Position numbers and translations under genes: made by a program. The notes beneath the pieces were generated by a model, which did no database searches, was not told where the DNA came from, and saw only the letters and a program-made list of their open reading frames with translations. This document shows positions 1 through 11,952 of a stretch of DNA of 64,000 nucleotides, one piece after another (position 1 is the stretch's first letter; every line of letters begins with the position of its first letter). The DNA is taken from NCBI RefSeq assembly GCF_036010505.1, contig NZ_CP108569.1, positions 6,650,001-6,714,000 of the forward strand, in the 5' to 3' direction. The stretch comes from Streptomyces sp. NBC_01197 (lineage in GTDB: Bacteria > Actinomycetota > Actinomycetes > Streptomycetales > Streptomycetaceae).

Positions 1-2938
<2,938 letters not shown>

Positions 2939-3014
2939 AGTTGCTCGCGTCCACTGTGTTAGTTCTGAAATAACGAACGACCGTGTAGTTACCGGTGTTG
3001 GTTAATTTCATAGT

Positions 3015-3134
3015 GTTTCGGTGGTCATTGCGTTAGGGAAACGCCCGGTTACATTCCGAACCCGGAAGCTAAGCCTTTCAGCGCCGATGGTACTGCAGGG
3101 GGGACCCTGTGGGAGAGTAGGACGCCGCCGAACA
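3015..3134 (+). rRNA. rrf: 5S ribosomal RNA
   Basis: A 120-base 5S rRNA starting GTTTCGGTGGTCATTGCG and ending GACGCCGCCGAACA. The two ends pair to form helix I, and the internal CCGAACCCGGAAGCTAAG segment is the standard loop B/helix III region. It closes the rrn operon and lies just before a strong hairpin terminator. Confidence 0.97.
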
Positions 3135-3141
3135 ATTTTTA

Positions 3142-3178
3142 GCCTCAGCCCCGGACCGTTATGGTCCGGGGCTGAGGC
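3142..3178 (+). terminator. rrn operon terminator
   Basis: A perfect 16-bp inverted repeat (GCCTCAGCCCCGGACC and its complement) around a 5-base loop, with a short T-rich stretch before it and ATTTCT after it. It sits 8 bases after 5S rRNA and is the expected intrinsic terminator of the rRNA operon. Confidence 0.9.
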
Positions 3179-3307
3179 ATTTCTGCGTCCACCTGCGGTT
3201 TCACATCCAGGCCGGCATCTGTCCGCTGACCCCTGTGACTTGGCCGGGCGCCGCTGAGGGTAGGGTCAGGGAGCATCGTTCGTACGTTCCTCACAGGAGG
3301 CCCCCGG

Positions 3308-3916
3308 GTGGAGGTCCAGGAGACCCGTGTTCAGACGGACCGGGTACTCACCATCCCCAACATCCTCAGCATGGCCCGCCTCATCGGTGTGCCCGTTTTC
3401 CTGTGGCTGATTCTCCGCCCCGAGTTCGGCGGGCCCAAGAGCGATGGCTGGGCATTGCTGGTACTCATGCTCAGTGGTGTGAGCGATTATCTCGACGGCA
3501 AGCTGGCCCGCCGCTGGAACCAGATCAGCAAGCTGGGACGGCTGCTCGACCCTGCCGCGGACCGTCTCTTCATTCTCTCCACCCTGGTTGGTCTGACCTG
3601 GCGGGAGATCCTGCCGATTTGGTTGACCGCGGCACTATTGGCCCGTGAGCTGATGCTTCTGGTCATGGTAGGAATCCTGCGCAGGCACGGCTATCCGCCG
3701 CCCCAGGTGAACTTTCTGGGCAAGGCAGCTACCTTCAACTTGATGTACGCGTTCCCGTTGCTCCTGCTCAGCGACGGCAGCGGCTGGCTGAGCACCCTGG
3801 CGTCGATTCTCGGATGGGCGTTCGCAGGGTGGGGTACAACGCTCTACTGGTGGGCAGGAATCCTGTATGTAGTACAAGTCCGCCGACTTGTGAAGGCGGA
3901 TGTAGTAGCCGACTGA
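3308..3916 (+). CDS. CDP-alcohol phosphatidyltransferase, probable cardiolipin synthase
   Basis: Integral-membrane phospholipid synthase of 202 aa. The family signature is complete: D60-x2-D63-G-x2-A67-R68-x8-G77-x3-D81-x3-D85, the metal and CDP-diacylglycerol site. Several hydrophobic helices follow. The GTG start is preceded by AGGAGG. By position beside the nucleotidyltransferase gene and the DUF881/Sbp block it corresponds to S. coelicolor SCO1389, described as a eukaryotic-type cardiolipin synthase (from memory); the mycobacterial positional equivalent is called PgsA2. It would join phosphatidylglycerol to CDP-diacylglycerol. A phosphatidylglycerol- or inositol-phosphate synthase cannot be excluded from the motif alone. 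Confidence 0.85.
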   Translation: MEVQETRVQTDRVLTIPNILSMARLIGVPVFLWLILRPEFGGPKSDGWALLVLMLSGVSDYLDGKLARRWNQISKLGRLLDPAADRLFILSTLVGLTWREILPIWLTAALLARELMLLVMVGILRRHGYPPPQVNFLGKAATFNLMYAFPLLLLSDGSGWLSTLASILGWAFAGWGTTLYWWAGILYVVQVRRLVKADVVAD

Positions 3917-4029
3917 ACTCGTCGATGCGCGCCGCGCAGCGTGGCCGGATTGCGTATGACGCCAGAGTGTCCTCACCGGACGGGTGAAGTCGGCTGGACT
4001 GTCGACATCTCAAGGAGGGCGCTTCCGAC

Positions 4030-6525
4030 ATGAAGGCCGTCGTGATGGCTGGTGGCGAAGGCACACGTCTTCGCCCTATGACCTCAAGTATGCCCAAGCC
4101 GCTCCTGCCGGTGGTCAACCGACCGATCATGGAACATGTGCTGCGGCTGTTGAAGCGGCATGGGCTCAGTGAAACGGTCGTCACCGTGCAGTTCCTCGCA
4201 TCCCTGGTCAAGAACTACTTCGGCGACGGTGAAGAGCTCGGTATGGAGCTCACATACGCGAACGAGGAGAAGCCGCTCGGCACAGCGGGGAGCGTCAAGA
4301 ATGCGGAGGAGGCGCTCAAGGACGACACCTTTCTGGTGATCTCCGGGGACGCGCTCACCGATTTCGACCTGACGGATCTGATTAATTTCCATAAAGAGAA
4401 GGGCGCACTCGTCACGGTGTGCCTGACCCGGGTGCCGAATCCGCTGGAGTTCGGCATCACCATCGTGGACGAGGAAGGAAAGGTCGAGCGCTTCCTGGAG
4501 AAGCCGACCTGGGGCCAGGTCTTCTCGGACACCGTGAACACGGGCATCTACGTGATGGAACCCGAGGTATTCGACTACGTCGAGGCAGACGTGTCGGTCG
4601 ACTGGTCCGGTGATGTCTTCCCCCAGCTGATGAAGGAGGGGAAGCGGGTCTACGGCTATGTCGCCGAGGGCTACTGGGAGGATGTCGGCACTCACGAGAG
4701 CTATGTGAAGGCTCAGGCGGACGTCCTCGAAGGCAAAGTCGACGTGGACATCGACGGCTTCGAGATCTCTCCGGGTGTATGGGTCTCCGAAGGCGCCGAA
4801 GTGCATCCCGATGCCGTACTCCGCGGCCCGCTCTACATCGGCGACTACGCCAAAGTGGAAGAGGGCGTGGAGATACGGGAGCACACCGTCGTCGGCTCCA
4901 ATGTGGTCGTCAAGACGGGCGCTTTCCTGCACAGGGCTGTCATTCACGACAACGTGTACATCGGCCAGCAGTCCAACCTGCGTGGCTGCGTGATCGGAAA
5001 GAACACCGACATCATGCGTGCGGCCCGCATCGAGGACGGCGCCGTCATCGGTGATGAGTGCCTCGTCGGTGAGGAATCCATCATCCAGGGCAATGTGCGG
5101 GTGTATCCGTTCAAGACCATTGAGGCCGGTGCCTTCGTCAACACATCGGTGATCTGGGAATCCCGGGGCCAGGCACATCTCTTCGGCGCTCGCGGAGTCT
5201 CCGGGATCCTCAATGTCGAAATCACCCCGGAACTGGCCGTACGGCTGGCCGGTGCGTACGCCACCACGCTCAAGAAGGGCTCCACGGTCACCACCGCACG
5301 TGACCACTCGCGTGGTGCGCGTGCCCTCAAACGGGCAGTGATCTCCGCCCTCCAGGCCAGTGCCATCGATGTACGGGACCTGGAGAACGCACCGCTGCCG
5401 GTGGCCAGACAGCAGACAGCCCGCGGCAGTGCGGGCGGCATCATGATCCGGACCTCGCCCGGTGTGCCCGACTCCGTGGACATCATGTTCTTCGACGAGA
5501 GCGGAGCAGACCTCTCGCAGGGCCGGCAGCGCAAGCTGGACCGGGTGTACGCCCGCCAGGAGTACCGCCGCGCCTTCCCCGGTGAGATCGGGGACCTGCA
5601 CTTCCCGGCGAGCGTCTTCGACTCGTACACCGGCGCCCTGCTCCGCAACGTGGACACCAAGGGGATCGCGGACGCCGGGCTCAAGGTAGTGGTCGATGCG
5701 TCCAACGGCAGCGCCGGGCTCGTCCTGCCCAGCCTCCTCGGACGGCTCGGTGTCGACGCGCTCGTCATCAACCCGGGACTCGACGAGTCGAGGCCCACGG
5801 AGACCGCAGACACGCGCCGGGCCGGGCTCGTCAGGCTCGGCGAGATCGTGGCCTCGGCACGGGCCGCCTTCGGAGTGCGGTTCGACCCGGTGGGCGAGCG
5901 CGTCTCCCTCGTGGACGAGCGCGGCCGGATCATCGAGGACGACCGGGCTCTGCTGGTGATGCTGGACCTGATCGCGGCCGAGCGGCGCAGCGGACGCGTC
6001 GCGCTGCCGGTCACGACCACGAGGATCGCCGAGCAGGTCGCCGCGTACCACGGGACCCAGGTGGAGTGGACGACTACATCGCCCGACGACCTGACCCGGG
6101 TCGGCCGCGAGGACTCCACCATTTTCGGCGGTGACGGGCGCGGTGGATTCATCATCCCCGAGTCCAGCAGTGTCTTCGACGGCACCGCCGCCTTCGTCCG
6201 GCTGATCGGCCTGGTCTCCCGTACACAGTTGACGCTCAGTCAGATCGATGCCCGGATTCCGCGCGCCCATGTGCTCCGTCGTGACCTGGCGACCCCCTGG
6301 GCCGTCAAGGGTCTGGTTATGCGCCGGGTGGTGGAGGCGGCCGGCGACCGGTCCGTGGACACCACGGACGGGGTCCGGGTCGTCGAACCCGACGGCCGGT
6401 GGGTGATGGTGCTGCCGGCCCCGGCCGAAGCCGTCACTCATCTGTGGGCGGAAGGACCGGACGACGCGTCCGCGCAGGCGCTGCTCGACGAGTGGTCGTC
6501 GATCGTGGACAGCGCAGGTCAGTGA
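4030..6525 (+). CDS. Mannose-1-phosphate guanylyltransferase with degenerate phosphomannomutase domain
   Basis: An 831-aa fusion. Residues 1-235 are a sugar-phosphate nucleotidyltransferase with the [11 protein letters not shown] signature, the [11 protein letters not shown] motif and the metal-binding SGDALTDFD segment. Residues 250-370 are left-handed beta-helix hexapeptide repeats. Residues about 400-831 match the alpha-D-phosphohexomutase fold. In that last domain the phosphoserine loop (normally TASHNP) reads RTSPGVP (474-480) and the metal loop (normally DGDGDR) reads FDPVGER (618-624), so mutase activity looks lost. The N-terminal domain should make GDP-mannose, needed for glycans and lipoprotein O-mannosylation. 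The start has AAGGAGG eleven bases upstream. A perfect hairpin follows the stop codon. Confidence 0.88.
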   Translation: MKAVVMAGGEGTRLRPMTSSMPKPLLPVVNRPIMEHVLRLLKRHGLSETVVTVQFLASLVKNYFGDGEELGMELTYANEEKPLGTAGSVKNAEEALKDDTFLVISGDALTDFDLTDLINFHKEKGALVTVCLTRVPNPLEFGITIVDEEGKVERFLEKPTWGQVFSDTVNTGIYVMEPEVFDYVEADVSVDWSGDVFPQLMKEGKRVYGYVAEGYWEDVGTHESYVKAQADVLEGKVDVDIDGFEISPGVWVSEGAEVHPDAVLRGPLYIGDYAKVEEGVEIREHTVVGSNVVVKTGAFLHRAVIHDNVYIGQQSNLRGCVIGKNTDIMRAARIEDGAVIGDECLVGEESIIQGNVRVYPFKTIEAGAFVNTSVIWESRGQAHLFGARGVSGILNVEITPELAVRLAGAYATTLKKGSTVTTARDHSRGARALKRAVISALQASAIDVRDLENAPLPVARQQTARGSAGGIMIRTSPGVPDSVDIMFFDESGADLSQGRQRKLDRVYARQEYRRAFPGEIGDLHFPASVFDSYTGALLRNVDTKGIADAGLKVVVDASNGSAGLVLPSLLGRLGVDALVINPGLDESRPTETADTRRAGLVRLGEIVASARAAFGVRFDPVGERVSLVDERGRIIEDDRALLVMLDLIAAERRSGRVALPVTTTRIAEQVAAYHGTQVEWTTTSPDDLTRVGREDSTIFGGDGRGGFIIPESSSVFDGTAAFVRLIGLVSRTQLTLSQIDARIPRAHVLRRDLATPWAVKGLVMRRVVEAAGDRSVDTTDGVRVVEPDGRWVMVLPAPAEAVTHLWAEGPDDASAQALLDEWSSIVDSAGQ

Positions 6526-6533
6526 GGTCGTAA

Positions 6534-6575
6534 CGGTGTACCGGACGGCATGACTCCGTGCCGTCCGGTACACCG
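6534..6575 (+). terminator. Hairpin terminator after guanylyltransferase gene
   Basis: A perfect 17-bp inverted repeat (CGGTGTACCGGACGGCA and complement) with an 8-base loop starts 8 bases after the stop codon. There is no T-run, which is usual for Streptomyces terminators. It separates the guanylyltransferase gene from the DUF881 operon. Confidence 0.75.
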
Positions 6576-6613
6576 ACGGGGCCATTGGGAGCCTGCGGCT
6601 GCGACGTGCGACG

Positions 6614-7546
6614 ATGTGCGGCATGCCGAAGCAGCCCCCCGTTCGGAGCGCAGCCTCCCCGCCGCCGCGCCCCGATGCGTCGATGTCGCTGCTCAACAAC
6701 GTGATGGATCACAGCCTCGACGACGGCTACGCCGAGGCGACCGCCCGGCGGCGGGCCGAGGGCAGCGTGGGGGTGCCGCGTCCACTGCGGGCCAAGCTCG
6801 GTCTTGCCGCGGGGCTGGTACTTGCCGCGGTCGTGGTCACCGTGGGCGCCGCTCAGGCCAGAGTGACGGCGCCGGTGGTCGCGAAGGAGCGCCAGGAGCT
6901 CATCGACCGTATCGACTCGGAGACTTCGTCCGCCGACGCGGAACAGAAGAAGGTCGACGGGCTGCGCGACTCGGTGGGTGAGCAGCAGCGCAAGGCGCTC
7001 CAGAAGCACGGGGGCGACCAGGGCGGTCTTGTGGCCCTGCTGTCCGGCGCGACAGCGGTGCACGGTCCCGGCGTGAAGCTGGTCATCGACGACGCCAAGG
7101 ACAGTTCTCAGAGCGACGGCGGCGGTCCGCGCGAGAGCCCCGGATTCTCCGACACGGGGCGGGTGCGGGACCGTGACATGCAGCAGTTCGTCAACGCTCT
7201 CTGGCAGTCGGGCGCCGAGGCGATCGCCATCAACGGACAGCGTCTGACCGCTCTGTCGGCGATCCGCGCCGCCGGTGACGCCATACTGGTCGACAACAGG
7301 CCGCTGGTACCGCCGTACACGGTGCTGGCGGTGGGGGACGGGAAGCACTTGCTCAGCGAATTCGACGACAGTGTCGGCGGGCAGTACCTGAAGGTTCTGA
7401 AGGACAGCTATTCCATCCGCACCAGCAGTTCCGACCAGGCCGACGTGCGCCTTCCTGCGGCCGCGAGCCTGATCGTACGTACAGCAAAGCCGAAGGCCGC
7501 CGGCACCGACCAAGGCGCGGCCGACACAGGGAAGGGCACATCGTGA
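6614..7546 (+). CDS. DUF881 family membrane-anchored protein
   Basis: A 310-aa protein with one membrane segment at about residues 58-80 (KLGLAAGLVLAAVVVTVGAA), a short coiled coil at about 85-130 and an extracytoplasmic DUF881 domain (HGPGVKLVIDDA, then ALWQSGAEAIAINGQRLT). Function is unknown; the family clusters with sbp in Firmicutes and Actinobacteria and has been linked to envelope or division biology. The stop overlaps the GTG of the next gene (GTGA), so the three DUF881/Sbp genes are translationally coupled. The start could also be the ATG at 6623 or the one at 6683; none has a strong ribosome-binding site. Confidence 0.85.
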   Translation: MCGMPKQPPVRSAASPPPRPDASMSLLNNVMDHSLDDGYAEATARRRAEGSVGVPRPLRAKLGLAAGLVLAAVVVTVGAAQARVTAPVVAKERQELIDRIDSETSSADAEQKKVDGLRDSVGEQQRKALQKHGGDQGGLVALLSGATAVHGPGVKLVIDDAKDSSQSDGGGPRESPGFSDTGRVRDRDMQQFVNALWQSGAEAIAINGQRLTALSAIRAAGDAILVDNRPLVPPYTVLAVGDGKHLLSEFDDSVGGQYLKVLKDSYSIRTSSSDQADVRLPAAASLIVRTAKPKAAGTDQGAADTGKGTS

Positions 7547-7875
7547 TCGCCGTACTGGGCCTCGTCGTGGGAGTCGTGGTCGGACTGTTGGTCCGGCCCG
7601 AAGTGCCGGCGATGGTCGAGCCCTACCTCCCCATCGCCGTCGTGGCCGCTCTCGACGCGGTCTTCGGCGGTCTGCGGGCCATGCTCGACGGAATCTTCGT
7701 GGACAAGGTCTTCGTCGTGTCCTTCCTGTCCAACGTCGTGGTGGCCGCGCTGATCGTGTTCCTCGGCGACAAACTGGGCGTCGGCGCGCAGTTGTCCACC
7801 GGTGTTGTGGTCGTGTTCGGCATCCGCATCTTCTCGAACGCCGCGGCCATTCGCAGGCATGTGTTCCGGGCGTGA
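7543..7875 (+). CDS. sbp: Small basic protein (Sbp, DUF1290), membrane protein
   Basis: A 110-aa membrane protein with three or four hydrophobic segments. The central YLPIAVVAALDAVFGGLRA stretch and the VVFGIRIFSNAAAIRRH end are characteristic of the Sbp family. The gene lies between two DUF881 genes, the arrangement also seen as Rv1823-Rv1824-Rv1825 in M. tuberculosis. The GTG start overlaps the previous stop by four bases, and its own stop overlaps the next GTG the same way. The role is unknown; B. subtilis Sbp lies upstream of ftsA-ftsZ. Confidence 0.88.
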   Translation: MIAVLGLVVGVVVGLLVRPEVPAMVEPYLPIAVVAALDAVFGGLRAMLDGIFVDKVFVVSFLSNVVVAALIVFLGDKLGVGAQLSTGVVVVFGIRIFSNAAAIRRHVFRA

Positions 7876-8834
7876 GGCCGATGGGTGACGAGCCGATGAG
7901 CGACGACGAGAACCCGCCCGACCCGCGGAACCCGGATAATTCGCAGGACCCGGGCAGCCCGCCTGATCCGGATGGTGGTCCGCGGAGCCCGCAGGGGTCA
8001 CCGCCCGACGCCGGTGGCAGGCCCGGGCGTTTCCCCGGCGCGCTGCCCGAGGAGAAGCCCGCGCAGACGCCGCCGGGAGATGCCACGGGGGCGACGCCTG
8101 CGGTGCAGTCGAGGCAGGCCGGCCGGCAGCGGCTGATCGCAGCCCTCTGGCCGCCCCGGGTCACCAGGGCGCAACTCGTCGTCGCCCTGCTGCTGTTCGT
8201 ACTGGGTCTGGGACTTGCCATCCAGGTCCGCTCCAACAGCGACAACAGCCCGCTGCGCGGGGCACGCCAGGAGGACCTGGTGCGGATCCTCGACGAGCTC
8301 GACAATCGCACCCAGCGCCTGGACGACGAGAAGCAGCGTCTGCAGAGCCAGCGCAGCGAGTTGGAGAGCAGTTCGGACCAGGCCGAGGAGGCGCGTAAGC
8401 AGACGAACGAGAAAGCGCGTCAGCTCGGCATCCTGGCCGGCACGGTCGCCGCCCAGGGCCCCGGTATCACCCTGCTCGTCAACGACCCTCACAAGACGGT
8501 CCAGGCGGACATGCTGCTCGACACGGTCCAGGAGCTGCGGGCGGCCGGCGCCGAGGCGATTCAGGTCAACGGCGTCCGGGTCGTGGGTGACACCTACTTC
8601 TCCGACGTGGGCGGCGGGATCCAGGTGGACACGGAGAAGATCAGCGCGCCGTACACCTTCAAGGTCATCGGGAAACCGGCCGACTTGGAGCCCGCGCTGA
8701 ATATTCCGGGCGGAGTGGTGCAGACTCTGGAGAAGGAGCAGGCCACAGCCACTGTGACGCCTGCACAGAAGATCGTTGTGGACGCCTTGCGACCGGCGAA
8801 GCGGCCTGACTACGCTCGGTCCTCCTCACAGTGA
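7872..8834 (+). CDS. DUF881 family membrane-anchored protein (second copy)
   Basis: A 320-aa paralogue of the gene at 6614. A proline/aspartate/glycine-rich cytoplasmic stretch (about 1-95) precedes one membrane helix at about 98-117 (LVVALLLFVLGLGLAIQV). A strongly predicted coiled coil follows at about 125-185, then the DUF881 domain (QGPGITLLVND, ELRAAGAEAIQVNGVRVV). The GTG start overlaps the sbp stop; ATG codons at 7881 and 7896 are alternatives. In mycobacteria gcvH follows at this position; here a 190-base gap leads directly to the FHA gene. Confidence 0.85.
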   Translation: MRPMGDEPMSDDENPPDPRNPDNSQDPGSPPDPDGGPRSPQGSPPDAGGRPGRFPGALPEEKPAQTPPGDATGATPAVQSRQAGRQRLIAALWPPRVTRAQLVVALLLFVLGLGLAIQVRSNSDNSPLRGARQEDLVRILDELDNRTQRLDDEKQRLQSQRSELESSSDQAEEARKQTNEKARQLGILAGTVAAQGPGITLLVNDPHKTVQADMLLDTVQELRAAGAEAIQVNGVRVVGDTYFSDVGGGIQVDTEKISAPYTFKVIGKPADLEPALNIPGGVVQTLEKEQATATVTPAQKIVVDALRPAKRPDYARSSSQ

Positions 8835-9024
8835 GGCGGGGGCGCGTGAGGGCCGGGGGACAAGGCCACGAGGTTGCGGGGGGTCGGCGCACGGATAGCG
8901 GGGTGTGTGGTGGAAACTGTCTGGGGGGTACGGACGTTGTAAGGATGTCCGGTTCGGCAGGTGTGTTCATTGAGAGTTCGTCCTGCCCCACGGGCGGGTC
9001 TGTTTCGGTCAAGGGGAATCGCCC

Positions 9025-9849
9025 GTGAAGTTGTTTGGGAAATTGTTCGGCAAGAGCGCACGTGAGGACAGCGCGCGACACCGCGCCCCGCGCCATGTGG
9101 AGGGCGAGGACCAGGGTGGCGACCGCCCGCTGTTCCGGGACGAGGTGGGTCGGCCCGGTCGCGACATTTCGGGTGATCAGGGTGCGTCGTCTGTTGACCC
9201 TGCGGGTCAGGGCCGCATAGGTTTTGGGGAAGCATCACCCTCAAGTACGGGTCGAGGGTTGCCCTCCGATCCGTACGCAACCAACGCCCACGCAGGGCAG
9301 TCGCGGCAGGAGGATGCATCCATGCCGGTTTGCACGAGGTGCGGCCACCGCAATGCCGAGGACAGTCGGTTCTGCTCCAACTGTGGAGCGCCGTTGCGCG
9401 CCGGGGTGCCCGAGCGGCCCTCGGAGACCACTTCGACGATCTCCATCTCCGGCCTCGAGGCGTACGAGGCTGAGGTGACAGGGCAGACCGCTTCGCCCTC
9501 GCTCTCTCCTGAGGCCCAGGCGGCCGTCGACGCCCTGCCCCTCGGCTCCGCGCTCCTCGTCGTCCGCCGCGGCCCGAACTCGGGGAGCCGCTTCCTGCTG
9601 GACGGCGATCTGACCACGGCCGGCCGCCATCCGCAGAGCGACATCTTCCTCGACGACGTCACCGTGTCGAGGCGGCATGTGGAGTTCCGCAGGGGTGCCG
9701 ACGGCGGTTTCACCGTCTCGGACGTCGGCAGCCTGAACGGCACGTACGTCAACCGTGAGCGTATCGACGCCGTCGTGCTCGCCAATGGTGACGAGGTGCA
9801 GATCGGCAAGTACCGGCTGGTCTTCTACGCGAGCCAGCGGGGCGTGTGA
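9025..9849 (+). CDS. garA: GarA/OdhI-like FHA protein with zinc ribbon
   Basis: A 274-aa regulatory protein. A short amphipathic N-terminus (MKLFGKLFGKS) and a disordered stretch precede a four-Cys zinc ribbon at about 103-120 (CTRCGHRN, then CSNCG). The phosphothreonine motif ETTST follows at about 136, then an FHA domain at about 170-270 with GRHPQSDIFL, VSRRHVEF and SLNGTYVN. In GarA/OdhI a Ser/Thr kinase phosphorylates the ETTS threonine, which then occupies the FHA pocket and relieves control of 2-oxoglutarate dehydrogenase and glutamate metabolism. I infer the same here. The GTG start has AAGGGG upstream. The following MerR gene begins at the stop codon. Confidence 0.88.
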   Translation: MKLFGKLFGKSAREDSARHRAPRHVEGEDQGGDRPLFRDEVGRPGRDISGDQGASSVDPAGQGRIGFGEASPSSTGRGLPSDPYATNAHAGQSRQEDASMPVCTRCGHRNAEDSRFCSNCGAPLRAGVPERPSETTSTISISGLEAYEAEVTGQTASPSLSPEAQAAVDALPLGSALLVVRRGPNSGSRFLLDGDLTTAGRHPQSDIFLDDVTVSRRHVEFRRGADGGFTVSDVGSLNGTYVNRERIDAVVLANGDEVQIGKYRLVFYASQRGV

Positions 9850-9866
9850 CCCGTCAGGGAAGGCCC

Positions 9867-10610
9867 ATGCGGCAATCATCGACAGGCGGTGCCGGCGACG
9901 GCACCGCCACCGACGACGACCGGCTTGTCAGTATCGGCACGGTCCTGAATCTGCTCCGGGAAGAGTTTCCCGAAGTCACGATCTCCAAGATCCGCTTTCT
10001 GGAGGCCGAAGGGCTGGTCGAGCCGCAGCGTACGTCGTCCGGGTACCGGAAGTTCGGTACCGCGGACGTCGAGCGGCTGGCTCAGGTCCTGCGGATGCAG
10101 CGCGACCACTATCTGCCGCTGAAGGTCATCCGGGACCACCTCGACGCACTGGGCCGGGGCGAGCAGATCCAGCTGCCCGCCCCCGGTGCCGTCCGCGAGC
10201 CCGCGGACGGAGCGCCGGACGGCGGCGCTGGCGGGCCCACGGCGTCCCGGGTCGGCCGGGAAGAGCTGCTCGCGGCCGCCGGGATCAGCGCTGACGACCT
10301 CGCGGAATGGGAGTCGTACGGCCTGCTGTCGCCGCTCCCTGAGGGCGGATACGACGCGGAGGCCGTGAATGTGGCCGGGCTTGTCGCGGACCTGGGCCGA
10401 TTCGGTCTGGAACCGCGGCATCTGCGTGCCATGAAAGCGGCCGCCGACCGTGAGTCCGGGCTGATCGAGCAGGTCGTCGCCCCCCTTCGGCTGAACCGCA
10501 ATCCGCAGACCAGAGCGGACGCGGATACGACCACGAAGGACCTGGCAGCACTGACCGTGCGGCTTCACGCGGCGCTCGTGCAGACCTCTCTCCGGGTCCG
10601 GTTGTACTGA
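9867..10610 (+). CDS. ftsR: FtsR-like MerR family transcriptional regulator
   Basis: A MerR-type regulator of 247 aa from the ATG at 9867, which has GGGAAGG upstream; a GTG at 9846 overlapping the previous stop is an alternative. The winged helix is at about residues 15-80 (SIGTVLNLLREEFPEVTISK, EAEGLVEPQRTSSGYRKF). A second HTH-like block follows at about 130-175. It occupies the place next to the GarA/OdhI gene held by FtsR in Corynebacterium glutamicum, an activator of ftsZ, and by Rv1828 in M. tuberculosis, so FtsR orthology is likely. No cysteine-based effector motif is seen. Confidence 0.82.
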   Translation: MRQSSTGGAGDGTATDDDRLVSIGTVLNLLREEFPEVTISKIRFLEAEGLVEPQRTSSGYRKFGTADVERLAQVLRMQRDHYLPLKVIRDHLDALGRGEQIQLPAPGAVREPADGAPDGGAGGPTASRVGREELLAAAGISADDLAEWESYGLLSPLPEGGYDAEAVNVAGLVADLGRFGLEPRHLRAMKAAADRESGLIEQVVAPLRLNRNPQTRADADTTTKDLAALTVRLHAALVQTSLRVRLY

Positions 10611-10663
10611 TCACGGGGGTGCCCGACTACCCAAACCTGCCGGGCACGTCCTAGGGTTGCTGT

Positions 10664-11137
10664 GTGAACGAGCTCGACGTTGTGGGTGTCCGGGTGGAAA
10701 TGCCCTCCAACCAGCCGATCGTGCTCCTGCGTGAAGTGGGAGGCGACCGGTATCTCCCTATCTGGATCGGCCCTGGTGAGGCGACCGCGATCGCCTTCGC
10801 CCAGCAGGGCATGGCTCCAGCAAGGCCGCTGACCCATGACCTCTTCAAGGATGTCCTCGAAGCGGTCGGCCAGGAGCTCACGGAAGTGCGCATCACCGAT
10901 CTGCGCGACGGGGTCTTCTTCGCGGAGCTGGTCTTCGCGAGCGGGGTCGAGGTGAGTGCGAGGCCTTCCGACGCCATAGCGCTCGCTCTGCGCACCGGGA
11001 CGCCGATCTACGGCAGTGACGGAGTGCTCGACGATGCGGGAATCGCCATTCCTGACGAGCAGGAGGACGAGGTGGAGAAGTTCCGCGAGTTCCTCGACCA
11101 GATTTCTCCGGAGGACTTCGGGACGAACAGCCAGTGA
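10664..11137 (+). CDS. Bifunctional nuclease (BFN) domain protein
   Basis: A 157-aa protein made almost entirely of the BFN (DUF151) domain: LPIWIGPGEATAIAF, RPLTHDLFKDVLEA and SARPSDAIALALRTGTPIY are the family motifs. Plant members have been reported with RNase/DNase activity; the bacterial role is unknown. It lies between two MerR genes as Rv1829 does in M. tuberculosis. The GTG start lacks a good ribosome-binding site, so initiation may be leaderless or coupled. Confidence 0.85.
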   Translation: MNELDVVGVRVEMPSNQPIVLLREVGGDRYLPIWIGPGEATAIAFAQQGMAPARPLTHDLFKDVLEAVGQELTEVRITDLRDGVFFAELVFASGVEVSARPSDAIALALRTGTPIYGSDGVLDDAGIAIPDEQEDEVEKFREFLDQISPEDFGTNSQ

Positions 11138-11243
11138 CGCTCCGCTCGGGTCGTCAGCGCATCCGGCAAGCCTTTCCCCGGAGAGGGGCACGCGAAACCA
11201 CTCCTGGGGTGATTATCACTCGGCGTGCCGAGTGTGGCGATCG

Positions 11244-11272
11244 TTGACGCACCTCAAGTGACTGCCTACCGT
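11244..11272 (+). promoter_or_regulatory. Vegetative-type promoter for second MerR gene
   Basis: TTGACG at 11244-11249, a 17-base spacer and TACCGT at 11267-11272 match a Streptomyces HrdB-type promoter. It points at the MerR gene starting at 11303 and leaves a leader of about 25 bases. Confidence 0.5.
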
Positions 11273-11302
11273 CGAGTGGGCAGTTCAAGGACGGAGGTCG
11301 GC

Positions 11303-11896
11303 GTGAGAAGCACCGGCGAAGATGTGGCAGGGGATCTCCCCGGACTGGGTCCGGGGGACGGAGTGCCGTATCCGCTTCACGGCTCAGCGGCCGAACCGAC
11401 GACCGACACCGTCGGCTACCGGGGGCCGACCGCCTGCGCGGCGGCCGGGATCACTTACCGGCAGCTCGACTACTGGGCGCGCACGGGACTGGTCGAGCCG
11501 AGTGTGCGGCCCGCCCAGGGATCGGGCACCCAGCGTCTCTACAGCTTCCGGGACGTGGTCGTCCTCAAGATCGTGAAGCGGTTCCTGGACACCGGTGTGG
11601 CCCTCCAGAACATCCGTACGGCGGTCCACCACCTCAGAGACCGCGGGGCCTGCGACCTCGACCGTATGACGCTGATGAGCGACGGCGCGACGGTGTACGA
11701 GTGCTCCTCGCCCGACGAGGTGGTCGGCCTGCTCCAGGGCGGCCAGGGGATCTTCGGAATCGCCGTCGGGGTCGTGTGGCGGGACGTGGAGAGCGCCCTC
11801 TCGCAGCTGCACGGCGAACGGGTCGACACCGGCGAGACCCTGATCGGCCACAACCCGGCCGACGAACTGGCCAGGCGCCGCAACCGCGCTGTCTGA
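11303..11896 (+). CDS. MerR family transcriptional regulator (Rv1830-type)
   Basis: A regulator of 197 aa from the GTG at 11303, chosen because GGAGG lies five bases upstream. The MerR HTH is at about residues 38-105 (CAAAGITYRQLDYWARTGLV, GTQRLYSFRDVVVLK). The C-terminal part (DGATVYECSSPDEVVGLLQG, FGIAVGVVWRDVESAL) is the conserved effector/dimer domain of this actinobacterial subfamily. It is the positional equivalent of M. tuberculosis Rv1830, second of the MerR pair around the BFN gene. The target is not evident here. Confidence 0.82.
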   Translation: MRSTGEDVAGDLPGLGPGDGVPYPLHGSAAEPTTDTVGYRGPTACAAAGITYRQLDYWARTGLVEPSVRPAQGSGTQRLYSFRDVVVLKIVKRFLDTGVALQNIRTAVHHLRDRGACDLDRMTLMSDGATVYECSSPDEVVGLLQGGQGIFGIAVGVVWRDVESALSQLHGERVDTGETLIGHNPADELARRRNRAV

Positions 11897-11952
11897 CGGG
11901 CCAGCGCACCGCAGAGCCCCGATTGTCAGTGCCGTGAGGCAGCATCGGTGGT

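Noticed and set aside
4084..6699. 871-codon minus-strand open frame
   Set aside because: Shadow of the guanylyltransferase gene, His/Gly/Val-rich without any recognisable motif.
8905..8940. SigR/SigE-like promoter (GGAAAC with a GTT about 18 bases downstream) before the FHA gene
   Set aside because: Element match and spacing are too loose to support a call.
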